A stretch of 64,000 bases of DNA from JASHPR01 sp963795055 (GCA_963795055.1 CAWCGJ010000005.1:310001-374000); one strand, 5' to 3'. Numbered from the stretch's first letter, positions 7,990 through 16,550 are shown. A program made the numbers and translations. The notes: a model not told the origin generated them from the sequence alone.

Positions 7990-9057
7990 CTAGCCACGAC
8001 GAGCCGGAGGCCGTCGGCCCTCGGCGTCGCCGGGGCGGTGCTGGGAGATCCACCTGTCGATCTGCTCCCACCACTCATACAGCCACCGCACCTGCGCCTG
8101 GCGATCTTCGGAGCGCGGCACCTCGCCGGCCTGCACCCGCCACCACGTGGCGTGCACGACCTGGTCCAGCGGCAGGCTGCGCCAGACATCTCCCGCGCTG
8201 ACGAGCTGGTCCAGGCCGGCGTGGGCCACGAAGATCACGTCGGCCTCGGGGCAGGCGGCGATGGCCGCCAGCACTCCGCCGGACCGGGGCGCCAGGACGT
8301 TGGGCATCGCCCGTGCGCGGGCGGCCAGGTCGGGCCGGCCCGACCGCCTGAGCCGCCGGATGCCCCGCCGCCACCGCCTCGGGGTCCAGTTGCCGCCCTC
8401 CGGGAAGATCACCAGCGCATCACCCCGGCCGAGCCCTCGGGACATCCGCTCTATCTGCTCGACGAAGCGCCCCTGGCCGCCCTGCCGGCGCCGGATGAAC
8501 ACGTTGGGCACGCGATTGGCCATGACGTCGAGGCCGGGATCAAGCTGCAGCGTGTCCTTCATGACCACGTGCGGTCGCCGCCCGTACCGGGTGAGGAGAT
8601 AGTGCACGAGCAGGAACGTGTCGCCGGGCCCGGCGTGCCGACTGGCCACGATGACCGGCCCGGCCGAGGCCGCGGACATTCCCGCGCACGGTTCCGGCTC
8701 GTCGATCACCACCCGCAGCCCGAACAGCCGGACCGCGGCGCGAAACACCAGGTCGAGGTACCACCGCATGACCGCGTAATGGCGCCTGCGATACGGCTCG
8801 GTGTCCAGCCGGCCGCCGAATCCGCTCGCCATCCACAAGCCAAGGCTCATGAACAGCGCCGAGGACTCCGCAGAAAGCCAGACGAGCGTGAAGAACAGCA
8901 GCCGGAAGGCCCGCATGCGGCCGAGCGTGCCGTGCCTGAGCACGCTCAGCGCCAGGGTGAGCGGGGCGAGCAACGGCAACAGGACCGCGACGGCCAGCGC
9001 CATCACGACCGCCAGCGGCGCCAGCACCAGGCGGCGCAGCAGCCTGGGTGGGAGCAT
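7990..9057 (-). CDS. PlsC-like 1-acyl-glycerol-3-phosphate acyltransferase
   Basis: 355 aa. Strong RBS AGGAGGG before the ATG. Two N-terminal membrane helices (about 8-35 and 50-72) precede the acyltransferase domain: SRHAGPGDTFLL is the catalytic H-x4-D block and FPEGGNWTPRR the phosphate/glycerol-binding block (consensus FPEGTRS). The third Gly of GGN replaces the usual Thr-Arg, so the acceptor may not be plain lysophosphatidic acid. It follows the patatin gene by 25 nt on the same strand; a phospholipase plus acyltransferase pair fits membrane phospholipid remodelling. Confidence 0.85.
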   Translation of the reverse strand: MLPPRLLRRLVLAPLAVVMALAVAVLLPLLAPLTLALSVLRHGTLGRMRAFRLLFFTLVWLSAESSALFMSLGLWMASGFGGRLDTEPYRRRHYAVMRWYLDLVFRAAVRLFGLRVVIDEPEPCAGMSAASAGPVIVASRHAGPGDTFLLVHYLLTRYGRRPHVVMKDTLQLDPGLDVMANRVPNVFIRRRQGGQGRFVEQIERMSRGLGRGDALVIFPEGGNWTPRRWRRGIRRLRRSGRPDLAARARAMPNVLAPRSGGVLAAIAACPEADVIFVAHAGLDQLVSAGDVWRSLPLDQVVHATWWRVQAGEVPRSEDRQAQVRWLYEWWEQIDRWISQHRPGDAEGRRPPARRG

Positions 9058-9082
9058 CGGCCCTCCTGTCGCCCCGGCCGGC

Positions 9083-9907
9083 TCAGGACCCGGCCAGCTC
9101 GGCGAGATAGCTGGCCGAGGCCTGGTACGCGCGCTCGATACTGTCGGCCACCCTGGTCTTGTCCCGGTACCGGAGCTGGGAAAGATCCGGCCCGTCCCGG
9201 GCCGCGCCGGCGGGCATGACGTGGACCCGGACGTTGTCCGGCAGGGCCGACATCTCCTCGTGGAACCGGTACCGCCGGGCGATCTCGAAGGCCACCAGCC
9301 CTACCTGCCAGGGGCTGCGGGGGACCGCCAGCGGGCGCTCGATCCGGCCCACGTGCAGGACGTAGATGGTACTGGCCCCGAGGGCGATGGCCCGCCCGAC
9401 CGGTATCGAGTGGACCAGTCCGCCGTCGAAGTAGTGCTCCCCGTCGACCTCCACGGGCGGTAGCAGCCCGGGTACGGCGCAGGAGGCCAGGACGGCCGGC
9501 ATGATCGGGCCACTGCTGAACCAGCGCGGGCTGGCGCGCTCGATGCTGGCGGCCACGCAGTGGAACGGCAGCGCGAGGTCGGCGAAGGTTTTCGCGGGAA
9601 GCTGATCGGCCAGCACCTGGCGCAGCGGCCCGACCGAGTGCAGGTGCGTGCCGGATCTGGCCAGCTGGACCGCGCGACCCCACAGCGTCTCGCTAAAGGC
9701 CTGCCCCAGGGCATCGCCCTGCCACAGCCGGCCCAGCCGGGCCGCCGCGTCCGCGGGGTCAGCGGCCACGAACGATCCGTTGATGGCCCCCACCGAGGTT
9801 CCCACGACCACGTCGGGCCGGATTCCAGCCTGCGACAGCGCCCGGAGCATGCCGATCTCGTGAGCGCCGAGCAAGCCCCCGCCGCCGAGCACGAATGCCG
9901 TCTCCAT
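9083..9907 (-). CDS. Patatin-like phospholipase
   Basis: 274 aa, begins immediately with the oxyanion motif FVLGGGGLLGAHEIGML. The catalytic dyad is Ser in GTSVGA and Asp in YFDGGLVHSIPV (the DGG motif). No signal peptide, so an intracellular acyl hydrolase of the RssA/YchK type. Upstream of, and probably co-transcribed with, the PlsC-like acyltransferase: one enzyme would remove an acyl chain and the other add one. Substrate lipids are unknown. Confidence 0.9.
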   Translation of the reverse strand: METAFVLGGGGLLGAHEIGMLRALSQAGIRPDVVVGTSVGAINGSFVAADPADAAARLGRLWQGDALGQAFSETLWGRAVQLARSGTHLHSVGPLRQVLADQLPAKTFADLALPFHCVAASIERASPRWFSSGPIMPAVLASCAVPGLLPPVEVDGEHYFDGGLVHSIPVGRAIALGASTIYVLHVGRIERPLAVPRSPWQVGLVAFEIARRYRFHEEMSALPDNVRVHVMPAGAARDGPDLSQLRYRDKTRVADSIERAYQASASYLAELAGS

Positions 9908-9959
9908 CCGCCGGTCTCTACCCCCGGTCAGGCAAAACAGACCTGGCAGGGGGCAGATC

Positions 9960-10931
9960 TTACTTCAGGGCGCGGCGGAAGTACTCGACGGTCGGACTGA
10001 GGCCCTCATCCAGGGACACGGCCGGCTCCCAGCCGAGCAGCTCGCGGGCCCGGGTGATGTCGGGGCGGCGCCGGACCGGGTCGTCGGCCGGCAGCGGGTG
10101 GTGCTCGATGGGGCTGTGGCTGCCGGTCAGCGCCAGGACCTTCTTGGCCAGCTCCACCATGGTGAACTCGCCGGGATTGCCGAGGTTCACCGGGCCGGTG
10201 ACCTCCGGCGGGGAGTTCATCAGCCGGATCAGGCCCTCGACCAGGTCGTCGACGTAGCAGAACGACCGGGTCTGCGACCCGTCGCCGAACACGGTCAGCG
10301 GATCGCCCCGCAGGGCCTGGACGATGAAGCTCGACACCACCCGGCCGTCATCGGGCAGCATGTTCGGCCCGTAGGTGTTGAAGATCCGCGCCACCTTCAC
10401 CGGCAGCTGGTGCTGGCGGTAGTAGTCGAAGAACAGCGTCTCCGCGCACCGCTTGCCCTCGTCGTAGCACGACCGCAGGCCGGTCGGGTTCACGTTGCCC
10501 CAGTAGGACTCGGCCTGGGGGTGCACGGCCGGGTCGCCGTACACCTCCGACGTCGAGGAGAGCAGGATCCGCGCGCCCAGCCGCTTGGCCAGCCCCAGCA
10601 TGTTGATCGAGCCGTGCACGCAGGTCTTGGTGGTCTGCACCGGGTCACGCTGGTAGTACACCGGCGAGGCCGGGCAGGCCAGGTGATAGATCTGGTCGAC
10701 CTCGACGTACAACGGGAACGTCACGTCGTGGCGCATCAGCTCGAACCGCGGCTCGCTGAGCAGGTCGGCCACGTTGTGCCGGGAGCTGGAGTAGAAGTTG
10801 TCGGCCACCAGCACGTCGTGACCCTGCGCCAGCAGGCGCCGGCACAGGTGCGACCCGATGAATCCCGAGCCCCCGGTCACCAGGATGCGCTGCGGCGCGT
10901 CGGCCGGCATCTGCGATCCGCGCAAGACCAT
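9960..10931 (-). CDS. UDP-glucuronate decarboxylase (UDP-xylose synthase), extended SDR
   Basis: 323 aa. NAD-binding TGGSGFIGSHL near the N-terminus, catalytic Thr/Ser in SSTSEVYGDP, and the YxxxK motif in SCYDEGKR, the hallmark of UXS-type UDP-glucuronate decarboxylases (most other epimerases have Y-x-x-x-K in another context). The long substrate loop ARIFNTYGPNMLPDDGRVVS is also typical. Product would be UDP-xylose for glycosylation of a polymer or natural product. RBS AAAGGA precedes the ATG. Divergent from a family 2 glycosyltransferase, with which it probably shares a pathway and a control region. Confidence 0.88.
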   Translation of the reverse strand: MVLRGSQMPADAPQRILVTGGSGFIGSHLCRRLLAQGHDVLVADNFYSSSRHNVADLLSEPRFELMRHDVTFPLYVEVDQIYHLACPASPVYYQRDPVQTTKTCVHGSINMLGLAKRLGARILLSSTSEVYGDPAVHPQAESYWGNVNPTGLRSCYDEGKRCAETLFFDYYRQHQLPVKVARIFNTYGPNMLPDDGRVVSSFIVQALRGDPLTVFGDGSQTRSFCYVDDLVEGLIRLMNSPPEVTGPVNLGNPGEFTMVELAKKVLALTGSHSPIEHHPLPADDPVRRRPDITRARELLGWEPAVSLDEGLSPTVEYFRRALK

Positions 10932-10993
10932 GAGTGTTCCTTTAACTGATCTTTAGGAAGACGACGACAGCCTTTTAAAAACTGCCCGGCCGT

Positions 10994-11012
10994 GCGGAGT
11001 TATTAACTCCGC
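10994..11012. promoter_or_regulatory. 19-bp perfect palindrome before the glycosyltransferase
   Basis: GCGGAGTTA-T-TAACTCCGC has perfect 9-bp arms and ends 3 nt before the ATG at 11016. It lies in the divergent region between the UDP-xylose synthase and glycosyltransferase genes, next to an AT-rich stretch (CCTTTTAAAAAC, about 10971-10982). It may be an operator or a hairpin that covers the start codon. Confidence 0.5.
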
Positions 11013-11015
11013 GTC

Positions 11016-11762
11016 ATGTCTTCACGTGGCATTTCCCTGGCAGGCTACCGTAAGCTTCCGCTCGTGAAGCTGTCGATCCTGATGCCGGTATACAACGAGC
11101 GTGCGACCTTGGCCTGCGCGGTGAAGGACGTGCTGAACGTTAACTTTCCGTGTGAGTTCGAGCTGGTGATTGTCGATGACGGGAGCACCGACGGGACGCG
11201 GGAGCTGTACCCGGCACTGGCCGGGGATCCGCGGGTGACCGTCGTGCAGCACTCCCGCAACCGGGGCAAGGGCGCGGCGGTGCGGACCGCGGCGGAGGCG
11301 GCCAGCGGGGATTACGTGATCATGTGTGATGCGGACCTGGAGTACGCGCCGGCGGAGATCCCGGCGTTGCTGGCGCCGGTGCTGGCGGGGCAGGCGGAGG
11401 TGGTGTACGGGACGCGGACGTTCGGCAGCCATAACGCGTATTCGTATGCGTATGTGCTGGGGAATAAGGGGGTGACGACGTTCGCGAACGTGCTGTTCAA
11501 CTGTTATATCTCTGATCTGGAGACGTGTTTCAAGCTGATGCCCACGGCGCTGTACCGGCAGCTGGATATCCGGCAGACCGGGTTCGGGATGGAGGCGGAG
11601 GTTACCGGGAAGCTGCTGCGGCGCGGTTTCCGGCCTTACGAGGTGCCGATCAGCTACAAGGCGCGCAGCCGGGAAGCCGGGAAGAAGCTCACCTGGCGCG
11701 ACGGAGCGGAAGCGCTGTGGATCCTGACCCGGCAGCGGGTCGCGCCGCGCCCGCGTTCGTAG
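11016..11762 (+). CDS. Family 2 glycosyltransferase (DPM1/polyprenyl-phosphate type)
   Basis: 248 aa. GT-A fold landmarks: SILMPVYNERATL, VIVDDGSTDGT and the D-x-D motif in MCDADLEYAPAEI, then VYGTRTFGSHNAYSYAY and GFGMEAEVTGKLLRRGFR, as in polyprenyl-phosphate glucosyl/mannosyl transferases without C-terminal membrane helices. ATG 11016 is used; GTG at 11064 (VKLSILMP) is possible, and neither has a clear RBS. The 11400-11560 stretch has noticeably fewer G/C third positions than its neighbours, a possible sign of transfer. Probably acts with the divergent UDP-xylose synthase or a sugar-lipid pathway. Confidence 0.87.
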   Translation: MSSRGISLAGYRKLPLVKLSILMPVYNERATLACAVKDVLNVNFPCEFELVIVDDGSTDGTRELYPALAGDPRVTVVQHSRNRGKGAAVRTAAEAASGDYVIMCDADLEYAPAEIPALLAPVLAGQAEVVYGTRTFGSHNAYSYAYVLGNKGVTTFANVLFNCYISDLETCFKLMPTALYRQLDIRQTGFGMEAEVTGKLLRRGFRPYEVPISYKARSREAGKKLTWRDGAEALWILTRQRVAPRPRS

Positions 11763-11784
11763 CCGGGGTTATCCCGCCGGCGAG

Positions 11785-12210
11785 CTAGAAGCGCCAGCCC
11801 TTGCGCTCCGCCAGCCACGACAAGGCCAGGAATACCGGCAGGCTGAGCCCGATCAGCAGCGCGCAGCCCGTAAAGGCGCTGTAGATGAAATTGCCGGACA
11901 CCGGGGCGACTTCGTTGTAATAGAGAATGACGATGATCATGAGGAGCAGGTAACCGCCCACGGCCGTGGCCAGGTAATGAGCGATCAGCCGCGGCCATCC
12001 CGGCTTGAGCCGGTCGGCCACGCGCAGGCGGTGCCGCGCCCGGGCGACGAGCCCCGGCCGCCGCCCGGGCGGTCCCCCGGCGCTCGCGGCCCCGGCCGCG
12101 GCCGCCTGGCGCCGGGCGATCAGCAGGCCCACGGCGAGCCCCCCCATGATCAGGGCATAGCCGACGATCATCGGCACGAGATCCTGCCGGATCAGCAAGG
12201 ACGACGACAC
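11785..12210 (-). CDS. Small membrane protein, three helices, unknown function
   Basis: 141 aa from the GTG at 12210, which has GGGCGGG upstream; the frame is open further, but that part overlaps the preceding gene. Three membrane helices: about 12-32 (VGYALIMGGLAVGLLIA), 75-97 (LATAVGGYLLLMIIVILYY) and 105-132 (FTGCALLIGLSLPVFLALSWLA). Between the first two is a basic Arg/Ala/Gly linker. It follows the DUF6186-like gene by 14 nt and is probably co-translated. A DUF6256-type protein is possible; I cannot assign a function. Confidence 0.65.
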   Translation of the reverse strand: MSSSLLIRQDLVPMIVGYALIMGGLAVGLLIARRQAAAAGAASAGGPPGRRPGLVARARHRLRVADRLKPGWPRLIAHYLATAVGGYLLLMIIVILYYNEVAPVSGNFIYSAFTGCALLIGLSLPVFLALSWLAERKGWRF

Positions 12211-12224
12211 GTCAGGCCCGCCCG

Positions 12225-12452
12225 TCAGGCGCGGAGCAGGAAGTGCCAGCCCCGGACGAAGATATGCCAGCCGAACCACAGCCAGAGCGCGAACAGCGCC
12301 CACCGTCCGAACGGGTAGCGCATGATGGCCCGGAACGTGGCGCTGAGCGTCGGCACGCCGCTGAGATGGCTCAGGGCCAGGCCCTCCCACGCGAACAGGG
12401 CGCCGAACAGCAGCGCCCAGACGAGATATCCGATCACCGGGTGTTGTGCCAC
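12225..12452 (-). CDS. Small two-helix membrane protein (DUF6186-like)
   Basis: 75 aa. GTG start behind an excellent RBS (GAGGAGG, 6 nt spacing). Two hydrophobic segments, GYLVWALLFGALFAWEGLAL and GRWALFALWLWFGWHIFV, with the conserved-looking TFRAIMRYPFGRW between them. From memory this matches the short actinobacterial DUF6186 family, which tends to stand beside another small membrane protein as here. Function unknown. Confidence 0.7.
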   Translation of the reverse strand: MAQHPVIGYLVWALLFGALFAWEGLALSHLSGVPTLSATFRAIMRYPFGRWALFALWLWFGWHIFVRGWHFLLRA

Positions 12453-12601
12453 TCCGACCTCCTCGTGGACCGCGACTGGGTCAGGTCTATCACCGCGGGC
12501 GTGCCATCATCTCGTTCCGATCCGCATCAGAGCGGCAACTTTGTGGACCGGCCCCCGGCGGTTCGTTACGGTTGGATCGCTTGCCCGAGCCGAGCGAAGG
12601 G

Positions 12602-13375
12602 ATGGCCATGTGGAACTCGTTCAGGACTGACGCCAGGCTCGGCACCACCGCGGAGGTGATCGCCTATTCCGGCGGCAACGGGGACGAGATTCACGCCTAC
12701 GTGGCCAGGCCGGCCGGCGACGATCCGGTGCCCGGGGTCGTGGCCGTGCACCACATGCCCGGCTGGGACGAGTTCTACCGCGAGTTCGCCGAGCGGCTGG
12801 CGCGTCACGGGTACTGCGTGATCTGCCCGGACCTGTACTGCCGCTTCGGCCACGGCACCCCGGATGACATCGCCGCCCGGGTCCGCTCCGAGGGCGGGGT
12901 GCGCGACGACAGCGTGGTGGCCGACGGCGAGGCCGCAGCCGTCTGGCTGAGGGCCCAGCCCGGGAGCAACGGCAAGGTGGGCATCATCGGTACCTGCTCG
13001 GGCGGCCGTCACGCCCTGCTGACCGCCTCCCGGGCCGGCGGCTTCGACGCCGTCGCCGACCTGTGGGGCGGTGGCGTGGTCATGGCCAAGGAGGATCTCT
13101 CCGAGGCCCGCCCCGTGGCGCCGATCGACTACACCGCCGGGCTGGCGGCGCCGCTGCTCGGTCTGTTCGGCAACGACGACACGCACCCCACGCCCGAGCA
13201 GGTGGACCTGCACGAGGCGGAACTGAAGCGGCGCGGCAAGGCCTACGAGTTCTACCGTTACGACGGCGCCGGCCACGCCTTCTTCTACTACCACACCCCG
13301 ATGTACCGGCCCGAGGCGGCGATGGACGGCTGGGCCAAGGTCTTCGGCTTCTTCGGCCAGCACCTGGCCGCGTAG
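12602..13375 (+). CDS. Dienelactone hydrolase family protein
   Basis: 257 aa from ATG 12602 (GAAGGG upstream; ATG 12608 also possible). The alpha/beta hydrolase fold carries a cysteine nucleophile, GTCSGGRHA (G-x-C-x-G), which distinguishes dienelactone hydrolases from Ser esterases; the acid is in GLFGNDDTHP and the His in DGAGHAFFYY. Family members hydrolyse dienelactones in chlorocatechol breakdown or other small lactones and esters. No catechol pathway genes are adjacent, so the substrate stays open. Stands alone, divergent from the small membrane protein genes. Confidence 0.88.
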   Translation: MAMWNSFRTDARLGTTAEVIAYSGGNGDEIHAYVARPAGDDPVPGVVAVHHMPGWDEFYREFAERLARHGYCVICPDLYCRFGHGTPDDIAARVRSEGGVRDDSVVADGEAAAVWLRAQPGSNGKVGIIGTCSGGRHALLTASRAGGFDAVADLWGGGVVMAKEDLSEARPVAPIDYTAGLAAPLLGLFGNDDTHPTPEQVDLHEAELKRRGKAYEFYRYDGAGHAFFYYHTPMYRPEAAMDGWAKVFGFFGQHLAA

Positions 13376-13537
13376 CGGCAGCCCGGCCGGGCAAACCGTC
13401 AGCGGTGCCGATCGTGTTGACCGCCGCGTTCCGGTGGGTGATCATGACGCCCTTCGGGTGCGCGGGTTCGTGCGGGCACCGGAGCGCGCTCGATCATAGC
13501 CTGGACCCGGGAACCAGGTCGGGGCAATGCTGGCCCC

Positions 13538-14740
13538 ATGAGCGCTGAGCTGCGGCCGCGCCGGTGCGCGGTGATCGGCGCCGGGGTGCTGGGCGTGTGC
13601 GTGGCGGCCCGGCTGGCCGAGGCGGGCCTGGAGGTGACGTTGCTGGACCGCGACGAGCCCGGCCGCGCCGCCACCGGGTCCAGCTTTGCCTGGCTGAACG
13701 CCAACGACAAGGCACCCCGGCCCTACCACGACCTCAACCACGCCGGGATGCGGGCCTGGGCCGCGCTGGCGGCGAGCCTGGGCGGCGCGGCGTGGTACCG
13801 GCCGGCCGGAAACCTCGAGTGGGCTTCGAGCGCGCCGGGGCGCGCGCGGCTCGCCGCGCGGGTGCGCAGGCTCACCGAGTGGGGGTACCCGGCGCGCCTC
13901 ATCGACGCCGCGCAGGCGGCCGGGCTGGAGCCGTCGCTCCGGCTGCCACGCCCGGCCCCGGACGTGGCGTGGTTCCCTGACGAGGGTTACCTGCTCACCG
14001 GACCGCTGGTCAGCGGCCTGGCGGAGGTCGCGGCCGGGTACGGGGCCACGGTGCTGACCGGCGAGCCGGGCCACGTGACCGGCGTGGACACAGTGAAGGG
14101 CTCGGGTGGGGCGGCGCGGGCCGTGCGGACCGCCGACGGCCGGGCGATAACCGCGGACGTGATCGTGTGCTGCGCGGGGCGCTGGGTGCCCGAGCTGGCC
14201 GCGCTGGCCGGCGCGCCGGGGCCGGTGCCGCTGGTCGGCTGGGCGGAGCCCGGCGCGGCCGCGCCGGGGCTGGTGGTCCAGGCCGGGCCGGTGACGCCGC
14301 CCGGCCCGCAGCGGATGCTGCACGCGCCCGACGTTTTCCTGCGACCCCATTCCGGCGGGCTGGTGCACCTGGAGGCGCCCGACGCGGCCGTGGACCTGCA
14401 TACCCCCGAGGCAGACCTGCGCCGGTGGGCGGCCGAGCTGCTGCGCCGCGCGCGGAACGTGGTCGGCGGGCTGCAGGCGGCGGCCGTGACCGGCTACCGG
14501 GTGTGCGTGCGCCCGATGCCCGCCGACGGCCGGTCCATCGTGGGATGGCTGCCCGGCGTCCGCGGCCTGTACGTCGCGGTGACGCACAGCGGCGTGACCC
14601 TCGGCGCGCACCTGGCCCGGCTCATCACCGCCGAGCTCGTCACCGGCGCGCCCGCCGCCGAGCTCGCGCCCTACCGGCCGGACCGCTTCGCCGCCCCGGG
14701 CTCCGCGGTACTTCAACCCGGCCTACAACAGCGGCGATAG
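13538..14740 (+). CDS. FAD-dependent amine oxidase / D-amino-acid oxidase family
   Basis: 400 aa. N-terminal Rossmann motif AVIGAGVLGVCVAARLAEAG with the acidic strand end LLDRDEPG; late motif RPMPADGRSIVGWLPG and GLYVAVTHSGVTLGAHLA close the FAD site as in the DadA/sarcosine-oxidase (DAO) family. Oxidises a secondary amine or D-amino acid to an imine with peroxide release, in the cytoplasm. The family usually ends at 'YRPDRF'; the last 15 residues here (from AAPGSAV on) are read through the remnant of another gene in a different frame, so the original stop may have been lost. Start codon sits in a short GGGGC/GCCCC stem. Confidence 0.87.
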   Translation: MSAELRPRRCAVIGAGVLGVCVAARLAEAGLEVTLLDRDEPGRAATGSSFAWLNANDKAPRPYHDLNHAGMRAWAALAASLGGAAWYRPAGNLEWASSAPGRARLAARVRRLTEWGYPARLIDAAQAAGLEPSLRLPRPAPDVAWFPDEGYLLTGPLVSGLAEVAAGYGATVLTGEPGHVTGVDTVKGSGGAARAVRTADGRAITADVIVCCAGRWVPELAALAGAPGPVPLVGWAEPGAAAPGLVVQAGPVTPPGPQRMLHAPDVFLRPHSGGLVHLEAPDAAVDLHTPEADLRRWAAELLRRARNVVGGLQAAAVTGYRVCVRPMPADGRSIVGWLPGVRGLYVAVTHSGVTLGAHLARLITAELVTGAPAAELAPYRPDRFAAPGSAVLQPGLQQRR

Positions 14741-14807
14741 CCTGCATCCCAACGACCTCGGCTACGAGGCCATGGCCGGCGCGATCCCGTTGCGGCTCGT
14801 CCGATGA
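14706..14807 (+). pseudogene. 3' remnant of a GDSL/SGNH-family esterase
   Basis: In a frame shifted from the oxidase, the bases after its conserved end read YFNPAYNSGDSLHPNDLGYE, then AMAGAIPLRLVR and a stop. SGDSLHPNDLGYEAMA is the block V signature (D-x-x-H, here Asp and His of DSLH) of SGNH/GDSL hydrolases, which ends those proteins. No upstream part of such an enzyme exists nearby. The remnant overlaps the 3' end of the oxidase gene and stops 12 nt before the lactonase start. Confidence 0.7.
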
Positions 14808-14819
14808 GAGGGGAATCTG

Positions 14820-15635
14820 GTGGCCGTTAAATCCAAGATCTCACTGCTCGACCTCGGACGGATGGACGTCGACGACGGCTGGTTCATCCGCGGCTGCACC
14901 TCCGCGCTGCAGTCCAATCCGAACCCGGCCTTTGAGCGCCGCCGGGTGGCCGTGGTCGCGGCGGTGGTCGAGCACCCGCAGGCCGGGCCGATCCTGTTCG
15001 ACACCGGCTGCGCCCAGAACGCCGAGGAAGAGTGGCCGACCCCCGCGTGGGAGGCGTTCCCGCGCAACGTCTACGGCGAGGAGCACCAGCTCGACCGCGC
15101 GCTGGAGGCGGCCGGCTATGGCATCGATGACATCCGCGCCGTGGTCATGGGGCACCTGCACCTCGACCACGCCGGCGGCCTGGAGAAATTCGCGGGCAAG
15201 GACACCCCCATCTACGCTCACGAGCTGGAGATCAAGCAGCACTACTACGCCGTGGCCACCAAGGAGGACATCGGCGCGTACCTGCCCGGGGACCTGAACT
15301 GGCAGCTGAACTGGCAGCCGCTGCACCGCGACGAGACCGAGCTTTTCGACGGGCTCGTCGTGCGGCACATGCCCGGCCACACCCCGGGCCTGCTGACCAT
15401 GCAGGTCGACACCCAGAACTCCGGGGTGTTCATGCTCAACTCCGACCTGTACCACGTGCGGGACGTGTTCGAGCAGAACCTGACCCAGGGCTGGCTGGGC
15501 CGCGACTCGGCCACCTGGCACCGCTCGGACCGGTGGATGCGACAGCTGCAGCACCGCTACAACGCCACGATGGTCTACGGTCACGACGCGTCGGTGCTGG
15601 AAGAGCTGAGGGAGAAGGCGAAGACCTTCGACTGA
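14820..15635 (+). CDS. Metallo-beta-lactamase-fold N-acyl-homoserine lactonase-like enzyme
   Basis: 271 aa, GTG start behind GAGGGGAA. Zinc motif HLHLDHAGG (His112, His114, Asp116, His117), then HMPGHTPG and NSDLYHV supply the other ligands of an MBL hydrolase; length and 'FDTGCAQN' resemble AttM/AiiA-type quorum-quenching lactonases. Such enzymes open N-acyl-homoserine or related lactones. Its TGA stop overlaps the left arm of a dispersed inverted repeat. Whether it degrades signals or a metabolic lactone cannot be told from sequence. Confidence 0.85.
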   Translation: MAVKSKISLLDLGRMDVDDGWFIRGCTSALQSNPNPAFERRRVAVVAAVVEHPQAGPILFDTGCAQNAEEEWPTPAWEAFPRNVYGEEHQLDRALEAAGYGIDDIRAVVMGHLHLDHAGGLEKFAGKDTPIYAHELEIKQHYYAVATKEDIGAYLPGDLNWQLNWQPLHRDETELFDGLVVRHMPGHTPGLLTMQVDTQNSGVFMLNSDLYHVRDVFEQNLTQGWLGRDSATWHRSDRWMRQLQHRYNATMVYGHDASVLEELREKAKTFD

Positions 15636-15702
15636 ACTTTTTTCATCCGTCGATCTCCTGCCCGGAGTACGAGGGCAGTCGCGGGGAGGATGAAAAAGGT
15701 TC
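15634..15702 (-). repeat. Dispersed inverted-repeat element, copy 1 (minus orientation)
   Basis: Left arm GAACTTTTTTCATCC (15634-15648) pairs with right arm GGATGAAAAAGGTTC (15688-15702) with one mismatch. Its interior matches copies 3 and 5 only when reverse complemented, so the element has an orientation. It fills the gap between two convergent genes, overlapping the lactonase stop and ending 3 nt from the kinase stop. Confidence 0.85.
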
Positions 15703-15705
15703 CAA

Positions 15706-16485
15706 CTACGGGCCGAGGTCCCAGAGCAGCCGGTAGTAGCGGGTCCGGTCCGGGTCGGGCCGGATCCCGTACGCGTCCAGCAGGGGGCGTTCCCAGCCGG
15801 GCCCGTAGTTCCACTCGGTGCTCCAGGTGGCGACCGCGAGGTCGGCCCAGCGGTCGGCGAGGCCGAGCTCACCCAGGTCGACGTGCCCCGACCACCGGCC
15901 GTCGTCGGTGATCAGGGTGTTGGGGGCGCAGGCGTCACCGTGGCAGACGACCAGCCGGTCGACCGGCGGGATGTCGCCGAGCAGGTCGAGCGCCCGGCCG
16001 GTCCCGAGCGGCTGGTGATCCTCGTGCCAGCCGGCCGGGTCGATGCGGCCCTCCCCGGCCCGGCGGCGGGTGTCGGCTAGCCGGTCGGCGGCCATCCAGG
16101 AGAACGGGCAGTCCCGCACCGGCAGGGCGTCGTGCATCGCGCGCAGCCCCGCGCCGATGGCCGCCACCGCGGCCGCCGGGTCGGCCTGCCACCGCGGCAT
16201 GACCGCGCTCTGGCCGGGCAGCGCGGACGTGACGAGCCACGATCCGGCCTCGTCGGCGCCCTGGCCGATGACCCGGGGCACCGGGGTGAAGGCTCCCGCC
16301 CAGGCCATGCGGGCGGCCTCATCGGCCAGGCTGATCCCGCTCGCGGGCGGCGTCCACTTGACGAAGCACCGGCCGGGGCCCGAGCCCACCTCGAAGGTGC
16401 GCCCGCCCAGCATGTTCTCCCATACCTCGCGGGCGGGCCCCGCGGCCACGGCCGCGACCGGACCCGGCACCGGCTTCTCGCTCAT
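15706..16485 (-). CDS. APH(3')-like aminoglycoside phosphotransferase family kinase
   Basis: 259 aa, usual length for APH(3') enzymes. Brenner motif VVCHGDACAPNTLI (catalytic Asp and Asn) and HVDLGELGLADRWADLA with the Mg-binding Asp of the DxG block. The N-lobe has FVKWTPP with the ATP-binding Lys. It could phosphorylate an aminoglycoside or another small alcohol; housekeeping kinases of this family are common in actinomycetes, so resistance is not proven. No neighbour suggests a producer self-resistance role. Ends beside repeat copy 1. Confidence 0.85.
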   Translation of the reverse strand: MSEKPVPGPVAAVAAGPAREVWENMLGGRTFEVGSGPGRCFVKWTPPASGISLADEAARMAWAGAFTPVPRVIGQGADEAGSWLVTSALPGQSAVMPRWQADPAAAVAAIGAGLRAMHDALPVRDCPFSWMAADRLADTRRRAGEGRIDPAGWHEDHQPLGTGRALDLLGDIPPVDRLVVCHGDACAPNTLITDDGRWSGHVDLGELGLADRWADLAVATWSTEWNYGPGWERPLLDAYGIRPDPDRTRYYRLLWDLGP

Positions 16486-16550
16486 CGCCGGCGATCATCT
16501 CACCCGTCCTGGATCCCGGGCGAAGCGTTTTCCGCCGGTACGCGGAGGCG

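Noticed and set aside
15634..15702. Dispersed inverted repeat as an ordinary intrinsic terminator
   Set aside because: No T-run follows the stem, the A/T runs lie inside the arms, and the interior is conserved and oriented, so a plain terminator does not explain it.
15706..16485. Aminoglycoside resistance island
   Set aside because: Only a single APH-like kinase, without transposase, integron or resistance neighbours; many such kinases are housekeeping.
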